A DNA stretch of 64,000 nucleotides from Pelagibacterium limicola (GCF_015694405.1 NZ_JADQDB010000004.1:62001-126000); one strand, 5' to 3'. Counted from the first letter of the stretch, positions 27,247-37,406 are shown. Numbers and translations are program-made. The notes: generated by a model from the sequence alone, not told the origin.

Positions 27247-27690
27247 ATGTCCATGCTCAAGGAATTCAAGGAGTTCGCCGTTAAAGGCAACATGGTCGAT
27301 ATGGCCGTCGGCATCATAATCGGCGGTGCGTTCGGGACCATAGTATCCTCGCTGGTCGACGACGTGTTCATGCCGGTTATCGGCCTCGTGCTCGGCGGTG
27401 TCGATTTTTCGAACCTGTTTATCGTCCTTTCCAACCCTGACAAAGTTGCCGTCCCCTCCTTGGCCGTGGCCCAGGCCGCTGGCGTTGCGACTCTCAACAT
27501 TGGGCTGTTCATAAACGCCCTCGTCAAATTCCTGATCGTCGCCTTCGCCCTGTTCATGGTGGTCAAGGGCATCAACATGCTCCGTCGCGAAAAGGAAGAA
27601 AAGCCCGCCGAACCTCCTGCGCCCCCGCGCGAGGAAGTGCTGCTTACCGAGATCAGGGATATCCTCAAGGCAAAAGAACAGTCGACCTGA
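27247..27690 (+). CDS. mscL: Large-conductance mechanosensitive channel
   Basis: A 147-residue MscL. It forms a homopentameric inner-membrane pore that opens under membrane tension during osmotic downshock. The N-terminal amphipathic helix ([20 protein letters not shown]), TM1 with [19 protein letters not shown], a periplasmic loop, TM2 and the cytoplasmic helix bundle ([12 protein letters not shown]) are all present. The ATG at 27247, preceded by AGGAGA, is chosen over longer in-frame extensions. Confidence 0.96.
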   Translation: MSMLKEFKEFAVKGNMVDMAVGIIIGGAFGTIVSSLVDDVFMPVIGLVLGGVDFSNLFIVLSNPDKVAVPSLAVAQAAGVATLNIGLFINALVKFLIVAFALFMVVKGINMLRREKEEKPAEPPAPPREEVLLTEIRDILKAKEQST

Positions 27691-27709
27691 CGCTTTCGTA
27701 TGTCGGACG

Positions 27710-28198
27710 CTATAGGTTCTGCGCTGCCGCCAGTGCGACATTCCGGGCCCACCCTTTGGCGCGTTCGAGTTCGCCTTCAACGAGCGGGCCTTCCGTGCCG
27801 GTCACGCAAAATCCTGCTGGCTGCGTGGCCATCCTGCATCCCCGAGCCTCAAGTTTCCGGTGGATGACATCGGCGGCGTAGCCTGCGACATCGAGCACCC
27901 AACGAAGCACAGCGGGCTTAATCTCCACTGGGGCAATCCGCGTATCGAATGCAGCGGCGGCGAGACCGGACAACGCGGTGCCGTCGAGCGCATTTAGAAA
28001 ATCCAAGATGGCTGGCGTCGGGCGGAAGGCATGGGTGGGCGACCCCACGATCAGGGCCGTTACGCCGCGCAGTGTCGTACCGGCCTCGGTTACCGAAGCA
28101 ACCCGGACACTATGAGTGCCGGCAAGTTCAGCCGCCATCGCCTGAGCGATGGCCTCGGTATTGCCGTAGGTGCTGTCATAGACGATGAAGACCGACAT
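27710..28198 (-). CDS. Flavodoxin family protein
   Basis: A 162-residue flavodoxin-fold protein, probably binding FMN. The first strand and phosphate loop read VFIVYDSTYGNTEAIAQAM, with DSTYGNTE in place of the classic SxTGNT, and a second loop GSPTHAFRPTP. It could serve as an electron carrier or be a redox-stress protein. ATG 28198 with an upstream GAGCGG gives the family's usual start; an extension to 28252 is possible but lacks family similarity. It converges on mscL. Confidence 0.82.
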   Translation of the reverse strand: MSVFIVYDSTYGNTEAIAQAMAAELAGTHSVRVASVTEAGTTLRGVTALIVGSPTHAFRPTPAILDFLNALDGTALSGLAAAAFDTRIAPVEIKPAVLRWVLDVAGYAADVIHRKLEARGCRMATQPAGFCVTGTEGPLVEGELERAKGWARNVALAAAQNL

Positions 28199-28330
28199 TA
28201 GCCGCTCCTGTGCAGGTCTGGCCACCGTGCGTCGGTTCCACTCGGACAGCATTGATTTCGGTCAACAACGTGCCTTGCGTGACTAAAAGGGGACAACAAG
28301 GAGCCATTGGCACCTCTGCCGGCGTGCCAA

Positions 28331-28364
28331 GAAAAACAACGGCCGCCAGCAGGACTGGCGGCCG
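28331..28364 (-). terminator. Intrinsic terminator of hemA
   Basis: On the minus strand a perfect 10-bp stem (28340-28349 with 28355-28364) and 5-base loop are followed by TTGTTTTTC, 28 bases after the hemA stop. This is a textbook Rho-independent terminator. Confidence 0.9.
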
Positions 28365-28391
28365 CTTGCAACGCGATGCCGATACGCCAGC

Positions 28392-29672
28392 CTACCCGCC
28401 AACGGTCGGAAGGGTAAGATCGCCCGCGGTCAGCTTGTTGGCCATCAGTCGCGACATATCGAAATCGCGCTTGAGCCCGAGCGTTTCCCAGACCGCAATC
28501 AGGGCGTCGCACAGCGCGGCAATCATGTCGTCGGTATGATAAGGGGTTGGTGTGATCCGCAACCGTTCGGTGCCCTTGGGAACCGTCGGGTAGTTGATCG
28601 GTTGGATATAGACACCATACCGGTCCATCAGCATGTCGCTGGCGGCCTTGCATTGGCGCGCATCGCCCACGATCAGCGGGACGATATGGGTTTCCGTCGG
28701 CATCACGGGTAGCCCCGCTTCGGCAAGGATATGTTTGACGCGATTGGCTTGGCGCTGATGGGCTTCGCGCTCGGCGGTCGAGGATTTGAGGTGTTCGATA
28801 GACGCGCGTGCCGCCGCGCAGAGCGCGGGGGGCAGGGCGGTGGTGAAGATGAATTCCGGCGCATAGGACCGCACTGCGTCCACGATCGAAGTGTTGGCGG
28901 CGATATAACCACCCATCACGCCGAAGCCCTTGGCCAGTGTGCCCTCAATGATGTCGATGCGGTCCATAAGCCCGTCGCGCTCACAGATGCCGCCGCCGCG
29001 GGGCCCATACATGCCGACGGCGTGAACCTCGTCGATGTAGGTGAGGGCGTTGTATTCCTCGGCAAGGTCGGCAATCTGCTCTATCGGGGCGATGTCGCCA
29101 TCCATCGAATAGACCGACTCGAAGACGATGAGTTTGGGCCGCGCCTTGCCGGCCGCCGCGAGCAGTTCGCGCAGATGCCCGACGTCATTGTGGCGGAAGA
29201 TCTTTTTCTCCATGCCCGATTGCCGCACCCCGGCGATCATCGAGGCGTGGTTGAGCTGGTCGGAAAGGATCAGGCAGTCGGGGATCAGCCGTCCGATGGT
29301 TGAAATTGCCGCTTCGTTGGAGACGAACCCTGAGGTGAAAACCAGCGCTGCTTCCTTGCGGTGGAGATCGGCAAGCGACCGCTCAAGTTCCACCAGTGGT
29401 CGGTTCGTACCCGAAATATTGCGCGTGCCGCCGGCACCCGCGCCGATCTTGCCGGCCGTTTCCTGCATGGCGGCAATAACCTTGGGGTGCTGGCCCATGC
29501 CGAGATAATCGTTGGAGCACCAGATGACGATTTCGCGGGGATTGTCCGCTGCATCGCGATAGATGGCGCGGGGAAACTGTCCCGCCACGCGTTCAAGGTC
29601 GGCAAAGACCCGGTAGCGCTTTTCTTGGCGAAGAGCATCGACTGCGTCTTCAAATATGCCGCGATAGTCCAT
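28392..29672 (-). CDS. hemA: 5-aminolevulinate synthase
   Basis: Condenses glycine and succinyl-CoA to 5-aminolevulinate, the first step of haem synthesis in alphaproteobacteria (Shemin pathway), using PLP. It is 426 residues. Signature parts are the glycine-binding [15 protein letters not shown], the GTRNISGT loop, [15 protein letters not shown] with the cofactor Asp, and the PLP lysine in [14 protein letters not shown]. The ATG at 29672 ([11 protein letters not shown]) matches family starts. It is followed by a strong terminator and preceded by an FNR-like box, suggesting oxygen control as known for Rhodobacter hemA. Confidence 0.96.
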   Translation of the reverse strand: MDYRGIFEDAVDALRQEKRYRVFADLERVAGQFPRAIYRDAADNPREIVIWCSNDYLGMGQHPKVIAAMQETAGKIGAGAGGTRNISGTNRPLVELERSLADLHRKEAALVFTSGFVSNEAAISTIGRLIPDCLILSDQLNHASMIAGVRQSGMEKKIFRHNDVGHLRELLAAAGKARPKLIVFESVYSMDGDIAPIEQIADLAEEYNALTYIDEVHAVGMYGPRGGGICERDGLMDRIDIIEGTLAKGFGVMGGYIAANTSIVDAVRSYAPEFIFTTALPPALCAAARASIEHLKSSTAEREAHQRQANRVKHILAEAGLPVMPTETHIVPLIVGDARQCKAASDMLMDRYGVYIQPINYPTVPKGTERLRITPTPYHTDDMIAALCDALIAVWETLGLKRDFDMSRLMANKLTAGDLTLPTVGG

Positions 29673-29800
29673 GAGGCCTACTCCAGCGGTACCTCTTGAA
29701 TAGCCCCGGAAAGGGCATCGGCGGGCACCTTGCAAGGTTTATGTCCGGTTACGGCCCGAAGCCGCGTCGTCCGGTTTAACGCCAGTTTTTAGTGTGAGAC

Positions 29801-29814
29801 ATGATCGAGATCAA
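29801..29814. promoter_or_regulatory. FNR/FixK-like box between hemA and a globin-coupled receptor
   Basis: ATGATCGAGATCAA differs by one base from the consensus TTGAT-N4-ATCAA. It lies 129 bases upstream of hemA and 218 bases upstream of the divergent receptor gene. The rest of this 359-base gap (to 30031) shows no gene; it contains only AT-rich stretches that could hold promoters. Confidence 0.6.
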
Positions 29815-30031
29815 ATGGTCAACCCGTAGCGAAAATTTCCGGCACGACTTTCATCAGACCACCCCGGAACTTCGGCAGGCATATGTTATGAGGTTCGTAT
29901 CGGTTTTTCCAGCGCGACCCAATGACGCGAGCGGGCCGCGTCTGCGGTGGCAAGGGGGGCCATGAAGCCTTTTTTAACCTTAAAATCGCTAACATGTTGC
30001 TAGTGCCATCCCTCTTGACCCGAGCGAGTAA

Positions 30032-31528
30032 ATGAGCGCCTTGCCTGCATACGAGCCGTCACCCTTGGCGGAACGCCTCGAATTCCTGGGGCTCGATAGG
30101 AAGGCTCTGGCGCGGCTCGTGACGATATCGCCGTATGTTGCACCCCATATCGAACCGGCCTTGGCAGGGTTCTATGCGACTGTGGCAAAGACTGCCGAGG
30201 TTTCGGCATTCTTTTCCAATCCTGCACATATGGAGCATGCCAAAAGCAAGCAGGCCCTGCATTGGAAAGCAATTGCCGAGGGCAGGCTGGACGAAAACTA
30301 TTATCGCTCGAGCCTCGCCATCGGTGAACGCCACGCCGCGATCGGTCTCGAGCCGAAATGGTATATCGGCGGTTATGGTTTAATCGCCGAAACGATCGTC
30401 AAAGGTGTCATTGCCGACTGGATGGCAGTCGAGACGGAAAAGGCGGGCAAGCGAAACCCCGCGGATTGGAAGGTGGCTGCAGAGGAAATGGCAGCCGGCC
30501 TAGCTGAACTCGTCAAGGCTATCATGGTCGACATCGACCTCGCTGTTTCCACCTATTTCTCCCGTCTCGAAGCCGATCTTGAAGCCTCCCGCGCGGCCGC
30601 CGAGGAGACCGCGCAAGCACAGCAGAAGGTGCTGAGCATCACGGGAGAAGCGCTCGGACGCCTAGCCCAAGGGGAGGTCTGTGTCCGAATCGACGAGCCT
30701 TTTGAAGGCGAGTTCGACAAGCTCCGGACGGACTTCAACGCCGCCGCTTCCGGGCTCGATGAAGCGTTGACGTCAATAAGCCGCTCGGTTGAAGCCATAA
30801 GCCGCGATGCTGACACCGTTGCCGGAACGGCAGCCGATCTCACAGACCGGATGACAAAACAGGCCTCCGCCATCGAACAATCGGCCGCGGCGCTCGACGA
30901 AGTGACAGGCGCAGTCAACGATTCCGCGTCGGGCACGAGCGATGCGGCGCGAATTGCCGAGGGTGCCAATGCGGCGGCCAAGGAAGGCGGCACCGTCGTG
31001 GAAGGCGCCATAGAGGCCATGGGGCGGATTGAGCAATCGTCGGCCAAGATTTCTTCGATTATTTCGGTAATCGACGAAATCGCTTTCCAGACGAACCTCC
31101 TCGCCCTCAATGCAGCCGTAGAGGCGGCGCGCGCCGGCGAAGCCGGGCGCGGTTTTGCCGTGGTGGCAACTGAAGTGCGTTCGCTTGCCCAGCGCAGCGC
31201 CCAAGCCGCAAAAGATGTTTCGAGCCTGATCCAGCAGTCGTCGAGCGAGGTCGCCACCGGTGTCGGCATTGTGCAAAAAACCGGCGACGCTCTCGCTGGT
31301 ATCGTGGCTCAGGTTGGCCAAATCTCCCAGCATATGCGGAATTTCTCCGCATCGGCGACCCAGCAGGCCAGCGTTCTCAATGAAATAAACGCGGCGATCG
31401 TTCAGCTCGACCGCCTGACCCAGGAAAATGCGGGAGGCGTGGCTCAGACGAGCGAAGCCGGGCGCGATCTTGCAATGGAAGTCGCTGAACTGCGCGAGCG
31501 GCTAAAGGCGTTCCGAACAACGGCGTAA
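30032..31528 (+). CDS. Globin-coupled methyl-accepting chemotaxis protein (HemAT-like)
   Basis: A 498-residue soluble chemoreceptor with no membrane helix. Residues 1-185 form a protoglobin-like sensor. The signature [16 protein letters not shown] places the proximal haem ligand at H101, with conserved P108, W110 and G114-Y115. Residues 195-260 are a HAMP-like linker, and the C-terminal signalling domain has [19 protein letters not shown]. Globin-coupled receptors of this type sense O2 through haem and drive aerotaxis. It lacks the CheR-docking pentapeptide. It is divergent from hemA, which makes the haem it would need. Confidence 0.9.
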   Translation: MSALPAYEPSPLAERLEFLGLDRKALARLVTISPYVAPHIEPALAGFYATVAKTAEVSAFFSNPAHMEHAKSKQALHWKAIAEGRLDENYYRSSLAIGERHAAIGLEPKWYIGGYGLIAETIVKGVIADWMAVETEKAGKRNPADWKVAAEEMAAGLAELVKAIMVDIDLAVSTYFSRLEADLEASRAAAEETAQAQQKVLSITGEALGRLAQGEVCVRIDEPFEGEFDKLRTDFNAAASGLDEALTSISRSVEAISRDADTVAGTAADLTDRMTKQASAIEQSAAALDEVTGAVNDSASGTSDAARIAEGANAAAKEGGTVVEGAIEAMGRIEQSSAKISSIISVIDEIAFQTNLLALNAAVEAARAGEAGRGFAVVATEVRSLAQRSAQAAKDVSSLIQQSSSEVATGVGIVQKTGDALAGIVAQVGQISQHMRNFSASATQQASVLNEINAAIVQLDRLTQENAGGVAQTSEAGRDLAMEVAELRERLKAFRTTA

Positions 31529-31666
31529 GGGCGCAACGCCAAGACGCCAGACTGTAATTGTGGCAAAAAGTCACATAAGAATCCACGAAGAGCGGCGGGC
31601 TCCACTTTCCTGCCGCAATGTCATCTATAGCTTCGGGCCAGCACAAATAAAGGCGGTACTTTGACC

Positions 31667-32335
31667 ATGAAAAAATTCGCAGTCGCCATCTCGCTTTTGG
31701 GCGCCGTGACACTTGCAGGGTGCACCACGACGAATCCCTATACCGGGCAAAGCCAGATTTCCAATACCGCAGGCGGCGCGCTGATCGGTGCTGGCGGTGG
31801 TGCCCTGGCCGGCGCGCTCATCGGTGCGGGCACGGGCGGAGACGCGCGCGTCGGAGCCCTGATCGGTGCGGGCGTCGGCGCTCTGGCCGGTGGCGCCATT
31901 GGTAATTACATGGATCAGCAGGAAGCCGAACTGCGCGCCCAGCTTCAAGGGACCGGCGTGTCGGTGACCCGCGTGGGCGACAATATTGTCCTCAACATGC
32001 CCTCCAACATCACCTTCGGCGTCAACCAGTCGGACGTGCAGCCGCAGTTCCAGAACACGCTGCGCTCAGTGGCGCTCGTGCTCCAGAAATATAACCAGAC
32101 GCTTGTCGATATCGTCGGGCATACTGATTCGACCGGCTCTGCGAGCTACAACCTGACCCTCTCGCAGCAGCGTGCCACTTCTGTAGCCCGTGTACTCTCG
32201 CAGAATGGCGTCGATTCGCGTCGTTTCTTTGTCGAGGGTCGCGGCTTCTCGCAGCCGATCGCGTCAAACGACACCGAAACAGGTCGCGCGCAGAACCGGC
32301 GCGTGGAAATCCAGATCATCCCCATCCGCGGTTGA
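31667..32335 (+). CDS. OmpA-family lipoprotein with glycine-zipper region
   Basis: A 222-residue outer-membrane lipoprotein. The lipobox LAGC puts the lipidated Cys at residue 19. A glycine-zipper stretch (about 32-75, repeated GALIGAG) follows, then a C-terminal OmpA domain (about 108-222) whose peptidoglycan-binding motif reads IVGHTDSTGSASYNLTLSQQRA and ends with NRRVEI. It resembles YiaD/Omp16-type proteins and probably links outer membrane to peptidoglycan. ATG 31667 is used in preference to a TTG two codons earlier. A strong terminator follows. Confidence 0.9.
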   Translation: MKKFAVAISLLGAVTLAGCTTTNPYTGQSQISNTAGGALIGAGGGALAGALIGAGTGGDARVGALIGAGVGALAGGAIGNYMDQQEAELRAQLQGTGVSVTRVGDNIVLNMPSNITFGVNQSDVQPQFQNTLRSVALVLQKYNQTLVDIVGHTDSTGSASYNLTLSQQRATSVARVLSQNGVDSRRFFVEGRGFSQPIASNDTETGRAQNRRVEIQIIPIRG

Positions 32336-32363
32336 TCCAAAGCACTTCGCAAACATGTCTCGT

Positions 32364-32395
32364 GGAGCGTCCGGCAACGGGCGCTCCATTTTTTT
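32364..32395 (+). terminator. Intrinsic terminator after OmpA lipoprotein gene
   Basis: A 10-bp stem (GGAGCGTCCG with CGGGCGCTCC, one G-U pair) closes a GCAA tetraloop and is followed by a run of seven T. Confidence 0.92.
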
Positions 32396-32413
32396 CTCGA
32401 TGGGCTCGCCGGG

Positions 32414-32755
32414 TTACCACCAGTGCTTTTGATGCGTCTCGTGATGCATCTGGGAAAGGGCGTAGCCAATTCCGATGCCGATGGCCGCTGCCAGGGTCAG
32501 CGCTGTGGTCGCACCTGTGGGATTTTTCCGGGCGACCTTTGCGACGGCCTTGGCCTCGTCCTGGGCATAATGCGTGACCCGCTGCACGTTCTTTGTGGCA
32601 CCGCCGAAAAGGCCCTTGGCATCCTTGCGCAGATGATCGACATCAAGACCGTTGCCTTTCAGCGAGCGGCTGATCGAATGAATCTGCCCGCGCAACTCGG
32701 CAATCTGCGCCTCAATGGCTTGACGGGCGTCATGGGCGAAGTGTTCCTGCGCCAT
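32414..32755 (-). CDS. DUF883/ElaB-like membrane-anchored protein
   Basis: A 113-residue protein. It has a mostly helical, charged N-terminal region (coiled coil about 8-35) and a short C-terminal membrane segment (about 83-100), ending in a His/Trp-rich tail (HHETHQKHWW). This resembles the DUF883/ElaB family, in which relatives bind ribosomes at the membrane in stationary phase. An exact EcfG-type promoter lies 36 bases upstream, which fits a stress-phase protein. The family call is moderate. Confidence 0.65.
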   Translation of the reverse strand: MAQEHFAHDARQAIEAQIAELRGQIHSISRSLKGNGLDVDHLRKDAKGLFGGATKNVQRVTHYAQDEAKAVAKVARKNPTGATTALTLAAAIGIGIGYALSQMHHETHQKHWW

Positions 32756-32790
32756 GGTAGTTCTCCGTAGTTCGTGGGTGTAACACCACC

Positions 32791-32816
32791 AACGGCCCAC
32801 CGACGCTTGCGGTTCC
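32791..32816 (-). promoter_or_regulatory. EcfG-type promoter for the DUF883-like gene
   Basis: On the minus strand GGAAC (32816-32812), a 17-base spacer and CGTT (32794-32791) match the general-stress sigma consensus, 36 bases before the start codon. Confidence 0.65.
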
Positions 32817-32840
32817 CAACGGTTCGACTTGTAGGAAAAA

Positions 32841-32915
<75 letters not shown>

Positions 32916-33037
32916 CTGAACGAGCATCGGGCCGGGGCCCGACGAATGCGGGCCGTTACTGCCACACGCCATCTGTGGACGCAAGGGCAAAAAACTGGCA
33001 TCAGACACACCAGTATTAATCTCCATATTTGTCGATA

Positions 33038-33214
33038 ATGGCTAAGTCCGACCGCGATCAAAGATTGGCCGCAAAGCTCCGGGAAAATCTCAAACGCCGC
33101 AAAATGCAGGCGCGGGCGCGCAAAACCGCCGAGGCGCCCAACCCGGAGGATAGCAGTGATCGCGACCGAGCTCCCGTCTCCCGCCAAGTTCCCCCTTCCG
33201 AAGGCACCGATTAG
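33038..33214 (+). CDS. Small conserved basic protein upstream of murA
   Basis: A 58-residue, highly charged protein (MAKSDRDQRLAAKLREN then a Lys/Arg-rich helix and an acidic-polar tail). It is probably mostly disordered after the first helix. Short proteins of this kind occur at this place, just before murA, in related alphaproteobacteria. No function is known. ATG 33038 was preferred to a TTG three codons upstream. Confidence 0.6.
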   Translation: MAKSDRDQRLAAKLRENLKRRKMQARARKTAEAPNPEDSSDRDRAPVSRQVPPSEGTD

Positions 33215-33329
33215 CCAGCCTTAACTGCACCCCCTTCGCCTTGCAGCAACCTGCCCGCTGCGTTACCAGTCCCCCTGAACGCCTCTTCGTTCCGATCCGC
33301 GCCGATTCCCACGGCTCAAGGAGTACCTT

Positions 33330-34622
33330 ATGGACCGTATCCGTCTTGTCGGTGGCCACGAACTCAACGGTGAAATCCCGATCTCCGGCGCAAAGAATGC
33401 CGCGCTGCCGTTGATGATCGCCTCGATGCTCACCGATGAGCCGCTCGTCCTGCTCAACGTCCCGCGATTGGCGGACGTCAAACAGCTTGAGCGGATACTG
33501 GAAAATCACGGCGTCGATATCGCCGTGCACGGCCGCCGCCGGGGCGATACCGACATGGGCGGGCAGCGTATCACGTTTACGGCTTCCGACATTGTCGATA
33601 CGACCGCACCCTATGAGCTGGTTTCCACCATGCGCGCGAGTTTCTGGGTCATAGGTCCGCTTCTGGCGCGCGAGGGCGAGGCGCGGGTTTCTCTGCCCGG
33701 CGGCTGCGCCATCGGCACGCGGCCGGTCGATTTCTATCTCGATGGGTTACGTGCGCTTGGCGCACAGATCGATATCGATGAGGGCTATGTTGTCGCGCGT
33801 GCGCCCGGCGGGCGATTGAAGGGCGCTAGGGTGCGTTTCCCCAAGGTCTCTGTCGGCGCGACCCATGTGGTGATGATGGCCGCAACGCTGGCCGAAGGCA
33901 CGACCATCATTGAAAACGCGGCGCGCGAGCCCGAAGTCGCAAACCTCGCCGAATGTCTTGTGGCAATGGGCGCAAAGATTTCCGGGATCGGCACCGACCA
34001 TCTTGTTATCGAGGGCGTCGAAAGGCTTGGCGGCGCGATTCACGAAGTCCTGCCCGACCGGATCGAAACCGGAACCTACGCTTTCGCGACGGCAATGACA
34101 GGGGGCAACGTGCTGCTGCGCGGGGCACGACCGGAACTCCTGCAATCCGCACTCGACGTGCTGATGCAGACTGGCGCGGAGGTAATCGCCCAAGAGGGCG
34201 GAGTGCGCGTCATGCGCAACGGCAATGGCATTCAATCGGTCGATATCGAGACCGAGCCCTTTCCCGGCTTTCCCACCGATCTTCAGGCGCAGTTCATGGC
34301 GCTGATGACGCGCTCCACCGGCGTCTCGGCGATCAAGGAAACGATCTTTGAAAACCGGTTCATGCATGTCGCAGAGCTCGCCCGCTTTGGCGCGCGGATC
34401 AGCGTCGATGGCCAGACGGCGCGTGTCACCGGCGTGCCCGAGCTCAAGGGTGCGCAAGTCATGGCCACCGATCTTCGTGCATCGGTATCCCTCGTGATCG
34501 CCGGTCTCGCGGCCCGCGGCGAAACGGTCGTCAACCGCATCTACCATCTCGATCGCGGCTTCGAGCGCCTCGAAGACAAGCTCTCCCGCTGCGGCGCACA
34601 GATCGAGCGGATCGCCGGTTAA
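33330..34622 (+). CDS. murA: UDP-N-acetylglucosamine 1-carboxyvinyltransferase
   Basis: Catalyses the first committed step of peptidoglycan synthesis, moving enolpyruvate from PEP to UDP-GlcNAc in the cytosol. It is 430 residues, normal length. The N-terminal [15 protein letters not shown] carries the catalytic Lys. The active-site Cys lies in the loop [14 protein letters not shown], the residue fosfomycin alkylates, so the enzyme should be sensitive. An AAGGAG site precedes the ATG. It opens the murA-to-yacG block. Confidence 0.97.
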   Translation: MDRIRLVGGHELNGEIPISGAKNAALPLMIASMLTDEPLVLLNVPRLADVKQLERILENHGVDIAVHGRRRGDTDMGGQRITFTASDIVDTTAPYELVSTMRASFWVIGPLLAREGEARVSLPGGCAIGTRPVDFYLDGLRALGAQIDIDEGYVVARAPGGRLKGARVRFPKVSVGATHVVMMAATLAEGTTIIENAAREPEVANLAECLVAMGAKISGIGTDHLVIEGVERLGGAIHEVLPDRIETGTYAFATAMTGGNVLLRGARPELLQSALDVLMQTGAEVIAQEGGVRVMRNGNGIQSVDIETEPFPGFPTDLQAQFMALMTRSTGVSAIKETIFENRFMHVAELARFGARISVDGQTARVTGVPELKGAQVMATDLRASVSLVIAGLAARGETVVNRIYHLDRGFERLEDKLSRCGAQIERIAG

Positions 34623-34706
34623 CGCAAGACGAGTTTCTCCCTTGCACTTTGGTGTGCAAATGCCCAGATGTGCGCCATGAAAACGGCAAGCAATCCAAAG
34701 GCGATC

Positions 34707-35138
34707 ATGACCGAACTCAAGCTGCTGGCGCTCGATAGCGAAGATCTCGATATCGTGTCCGCCCATGTGCAGGATGCTGTGGTGCGGGTCGGGGACATGG
34801 GGTTTGCCAAGGCCGACCGCCGGTTCGTGATGCTCATGAACCGCTACGCCTGGGAAGCGGGCGACACGCGCGGTCGCGGCGAGCGGCGACGTGCCGGACT
34901 GCATTTCGATTTCGTCAACGCCGCGCACGCCCAGGGTTTCGACCTAAAGGCAAAGGACGGTGTGCTGGAATTGCTCGCCGTGCGGTTCCTCCCCGGCGAG
35001 GAGCCCGGCGGAGAGGTCTTGCTCACCTTTGCCGGCGGTGGCACGGTGCGGCTCGAGGTTGAGTGCCTCGAAGCCCGGCTGCGAGATCTCGGGGGTGTCT
35101 GGGCGGCAAAGGCTCAACCCCGGCACGATATCGATTAA
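34707..35138 (+). CDS. DUF2948 family protein
   Basis: A 143-residue alphaproteobacterial protein of DUF2948, recognised from LKLLALDSEDLDIVSAHVQD near the start and the terminal RLEVECLEARLRDLGGVWAA. Function is unknown. It is placed between murA and hisD as in other Hyphomicrobiales. The ATG at 34707 preceded by AAAGGCG is taken as start; an ATG at 34677 would add ten residues of low similarity. It ends 20 bases before hisD. Confidence 0.82.
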   Translation: MTELKLLALDSEDLDIVSAHVQDAVVRVGDMGFAKADRRFVMLMNRYAWEAGDTRGRGERRRAGLHFDFVNAAHAQGFDLKAKDGVLELLAVRFLPGEEPGGEVLLTFAGGGTVRLEVECLEARLRDLGGVWAAKAQPRHDID

Positions 35139-35157
35139 CGAGAGCCTGTCCCGCTTC

Positions 35158-36453
35158 ATGCCTGTCTGTCTCAATTCCGCCGATCACGGCTTCGCGCACG
35201 CTTTCCACGCGCTCTTGGGCTCGAAACGCGAATCCTCGGTCGAGGTCGGCGATACGGTCGCTGCGATCATTGCCGATGTGCGCCAGCGTGGCGACGCGGC
35301 GCTGATCGCGCTGACCGAACAGTTCGACAAACTTTCTCTGGCCCCCGAAACGCTGCGTTTTTCCGAAGCCGAGATCGAAACCGCATATGCAGCGGTTTCC
35401 AGCGAAGTCCGAGCCGCGCTCGAACTGGCGCACCGACGTATTACGTCCCACCATCAAAAACAGTTGCCCGCCGACACGAGCTACACCGATGAAATCGGCG
35501 TGACGCTCGGTGCGCGCTGGACGGCGATCGAGGCCGTGGGGCTTTATGTGCCTGGCGGATTGGCCTCCTACCCGTCGTCGGTGCTCATGAATGCCGTGCC
35601 CGCCAAGGTTGCGGGGGTCGAGCGCCTTGCGATGGTCGTCCCCACCCCGCGTGGTGAGGTGAACCCGGCCATTCTCGCTGCCGCCAAGATAGCCGGTGTA
35701 ACGGAAATCTACCGCATCGGCGGCGCGCAGGCCGTTGCCGCGCTCGCCTACGGCACCGAAACGATCGCGCCGGTCTACAAGATCGTCGGCCCAGGCAATG
35801 CCTATGTCGCAACGGCCAAGCGGCAGGTTTTTGGCACCGTGGGCATCGATATGATTGCCGGCCCTTCCGAAGTGCTCATCATCGCCGACGAAACGGCAAA
35901 TCCCGCCTGGCTCGCCGCCGATCTTCTGGCGCAGGCCGAGCACGGGGCAGGGGCGCAGTCGGTGCTGCTGACCACCAGCCAGAAGATTGCCGACGCCACC
36001 GCAGCGGAAGTCGAGCGCCAGCTCGCAGCGCTCCGCGCGCCGGACAATGCGCGCGCTGGCTGGGACGAATTCGGCGCAATTATCGTCGTGCAATCGCTCA
36101 ACGAGGCGGTGGAGATCGCCAATCGATTCGCCTCCGAGCACGTCGAGCTCGCGCTCGATGCGCCGCAGCCCGTGCTCGCAAAAATCCGCAACGCCGGGGC
36201 GATCTTTGTCGGGCATCATACACCCGAAGCCATCGGGGATTACGTCGGCGGCTCGAACCACGTCCTGCCGACCGCCCGCTCTGCCCGCTTTGCGTCCGGG
36301 CTGGGCGTGCTCGATTTCGTGAAACGCACCTCGATTCTCGAATGTTCGCCGTCGTCGCTCGCCCACCTTTCCGAGGCGACGGTGACGCTGGCTGAAACCG
36401 AGGGCCTGGAAGCGCATGGGCGATCGGTGTCGATCAGGTTGAATCGACAATGA
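35158..36453 (+). CDS. hisD: Histidinol dehydrogenase
   Basis: Carries out the last two steps of histidine synthesis, oxidising histidinol to histidine with NAD+ and a Zn ion. It is 431 residues. Landmarks are VGLYVPGGLASYPSSVLMNAVPA (written here in part), GGAQAVAALAYGTE, the catalytic ASEHVEL segment containing the Glu-His pair, and GGSNHVLPT near the metal site. ATG 35158 gives the family start MPVCLNSAD. Its stop overlaps the next gene by ATGA, so the two are translationally coupled. Confidence 0.96.
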   Translation: MPVCLNSADHGFAHAFHALLGSKRESSVEVGDTVAAIIADVRQRGDAALIALTEQFDKLSLAPETLRFSEAEIETAYAAVSSEVRAALELAHRRITSHHQKQLPADTSYTDEIGVTLGARWTAIEAVGLYVPGGLASYPSSVLMNAVPAKVAGVERLAMVVPTPRGEVNPAILAAAKIAGVTEIYRIGGAQAVAALAYGTETIAPVYKIVGPGNAYVATAKRQVFGTVGIDMIAGPSEVLIIADETANPAWLAADLLAQAEHGAGAQSVLLTTSQKIADATAAEVERQLAALRAPDNARAGWDEFGAIIVVQSLNEAVEIANRFASEHVELALDAPQPVLAKIRNAGAIFVGHHTPEAIGDYVGGSNHVLPTARSARFASGLGVLDFVKRTSILECSPSSLAHLSEATVTLAETEGLEAHGRSVSIRLNRQ

Positions 36454-37406
36454 GCAAACGGCCTTTCGATCCTAAAACCGACAGGATCGTCACGGTTACG
36501 CTCGACCCCAATACAATCACTTCGGTGAACCCCGACGAAGTGCACGAATGGCGCGTGGCCGTCTATGACCTCGTCGACGCGAACCAGTTCTATCCCGCCC
36601 GCGTCGCCGCCAGGGGCCCGTACGCGCTCCATCTTTCGATTGTCCACAACCACATCGTTCTCGATGTGCGCGATCCCGAAACCTTCAAGCCGATCGCCGC
36701 GCATTATCTTTCGCTGACACCGTTCCGCAGCCTTATCCGTGACTATTTCCGCATTCGCGAGAGCTATTACGAAGCGATCCGTTCGGCCTCGACCTATCAG
36801 ATCGAGGCGGTGGACATGGGCCGCAGGGGGCTGCACAACCAGGCCGCCCAGCTCCTGATCGAACGGCTCGAGAACAAGCTCGTGATGGACCTCGAAACCG
36901 CCCGCCGGCTCTTCACCCTCATATGTGCGGTGCAGCCCTATGCAGCGCGCGTTTATGAGGGCGAGGGCGAACTGCCCACGGTCCTTTTCGTCTGCGCCAT
37001 GAACTCGGTGCGTTCGCCCATTGCAGCGGCATTGGCGCGCAGGAACTTCCCCGGTCGACTCGTGGCCCGCTCGGCGGGCGTGCGCTCGGGCAAGGCGGAT
37101 CACTTCGTGTATCAGGTGATGGACGAGGTCGGGATCGATATGTCGGTCCATACCCCCCACACGATGGACGAATTGATGGCCTCACATTTCGACATCATCA
37201 TCACGCTCGCCGACGAGGCGAAAGATGCCGTCGAAGCACGAGGGCTCGAGGCGTCGATTACTGCGCATTGGCCGACGCCGGATCCGTCGGAAATCGAGGG
37301 AACGCGGGACGCCGTTCTGGAAGCGTATCGTGGCTTGCGCGATGCGCTCGACACACGGCTCCGCGGCAATCTCGGCCCCATGATCGCGCAAGTGGTGAAG
37401 GGCTGA
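36450..37406 (+). CDS. Fusion of UPF0262 and low-molecular-weight protein tyrosine phosphatase
   Basis: A 318-residue two-domain protein. Residues 1-160 match UPF0262 (ITSVNPDEVHEWRVAVYDL, then YFRIRESYYEAIRSASTYQIEA), of unknown function. Residues 176-318 are a low-molecular-weight phosphotyrosine phosphatase/arsenate reductase-like domain. The P-loop is CAMNSVRS (C182, R188 in CX5R) and the acid Asp is in TPDPSE (D278), so catalytic residues are intact. In many relatives the two are separate adjacent genes after hisD; here there is no stop between them. It overlaps hisD by four bases. Confidence 0.87.
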   Translation: MSKRPFDPKTDRIVTVTLDPNTITSVNPDEVHEWRVAVYDLVDANQFYPARVAARGPYALHLSIVHNHIVLDVRDPETFKPIAAHYLSLTPFRSLIRDYFRIRESYYEAIRSASTYQIEAVDMGRRGLHNQAAQLLIERLENKLVMDLETARRLFTLICAVQPYAARVYEGEGELPTVLFVCAMNSVRSPIAAALARRNFPGRLVARSAGVRSGKADHFVYQVMDEVGIDMSVHTPHTMDELMASHFDIIITLADEAKDAVEARGLEASITAHWPTPDPSEIEGTRDAVLEAYRGLRDALDTRLRGNLGPMIAQVVKG

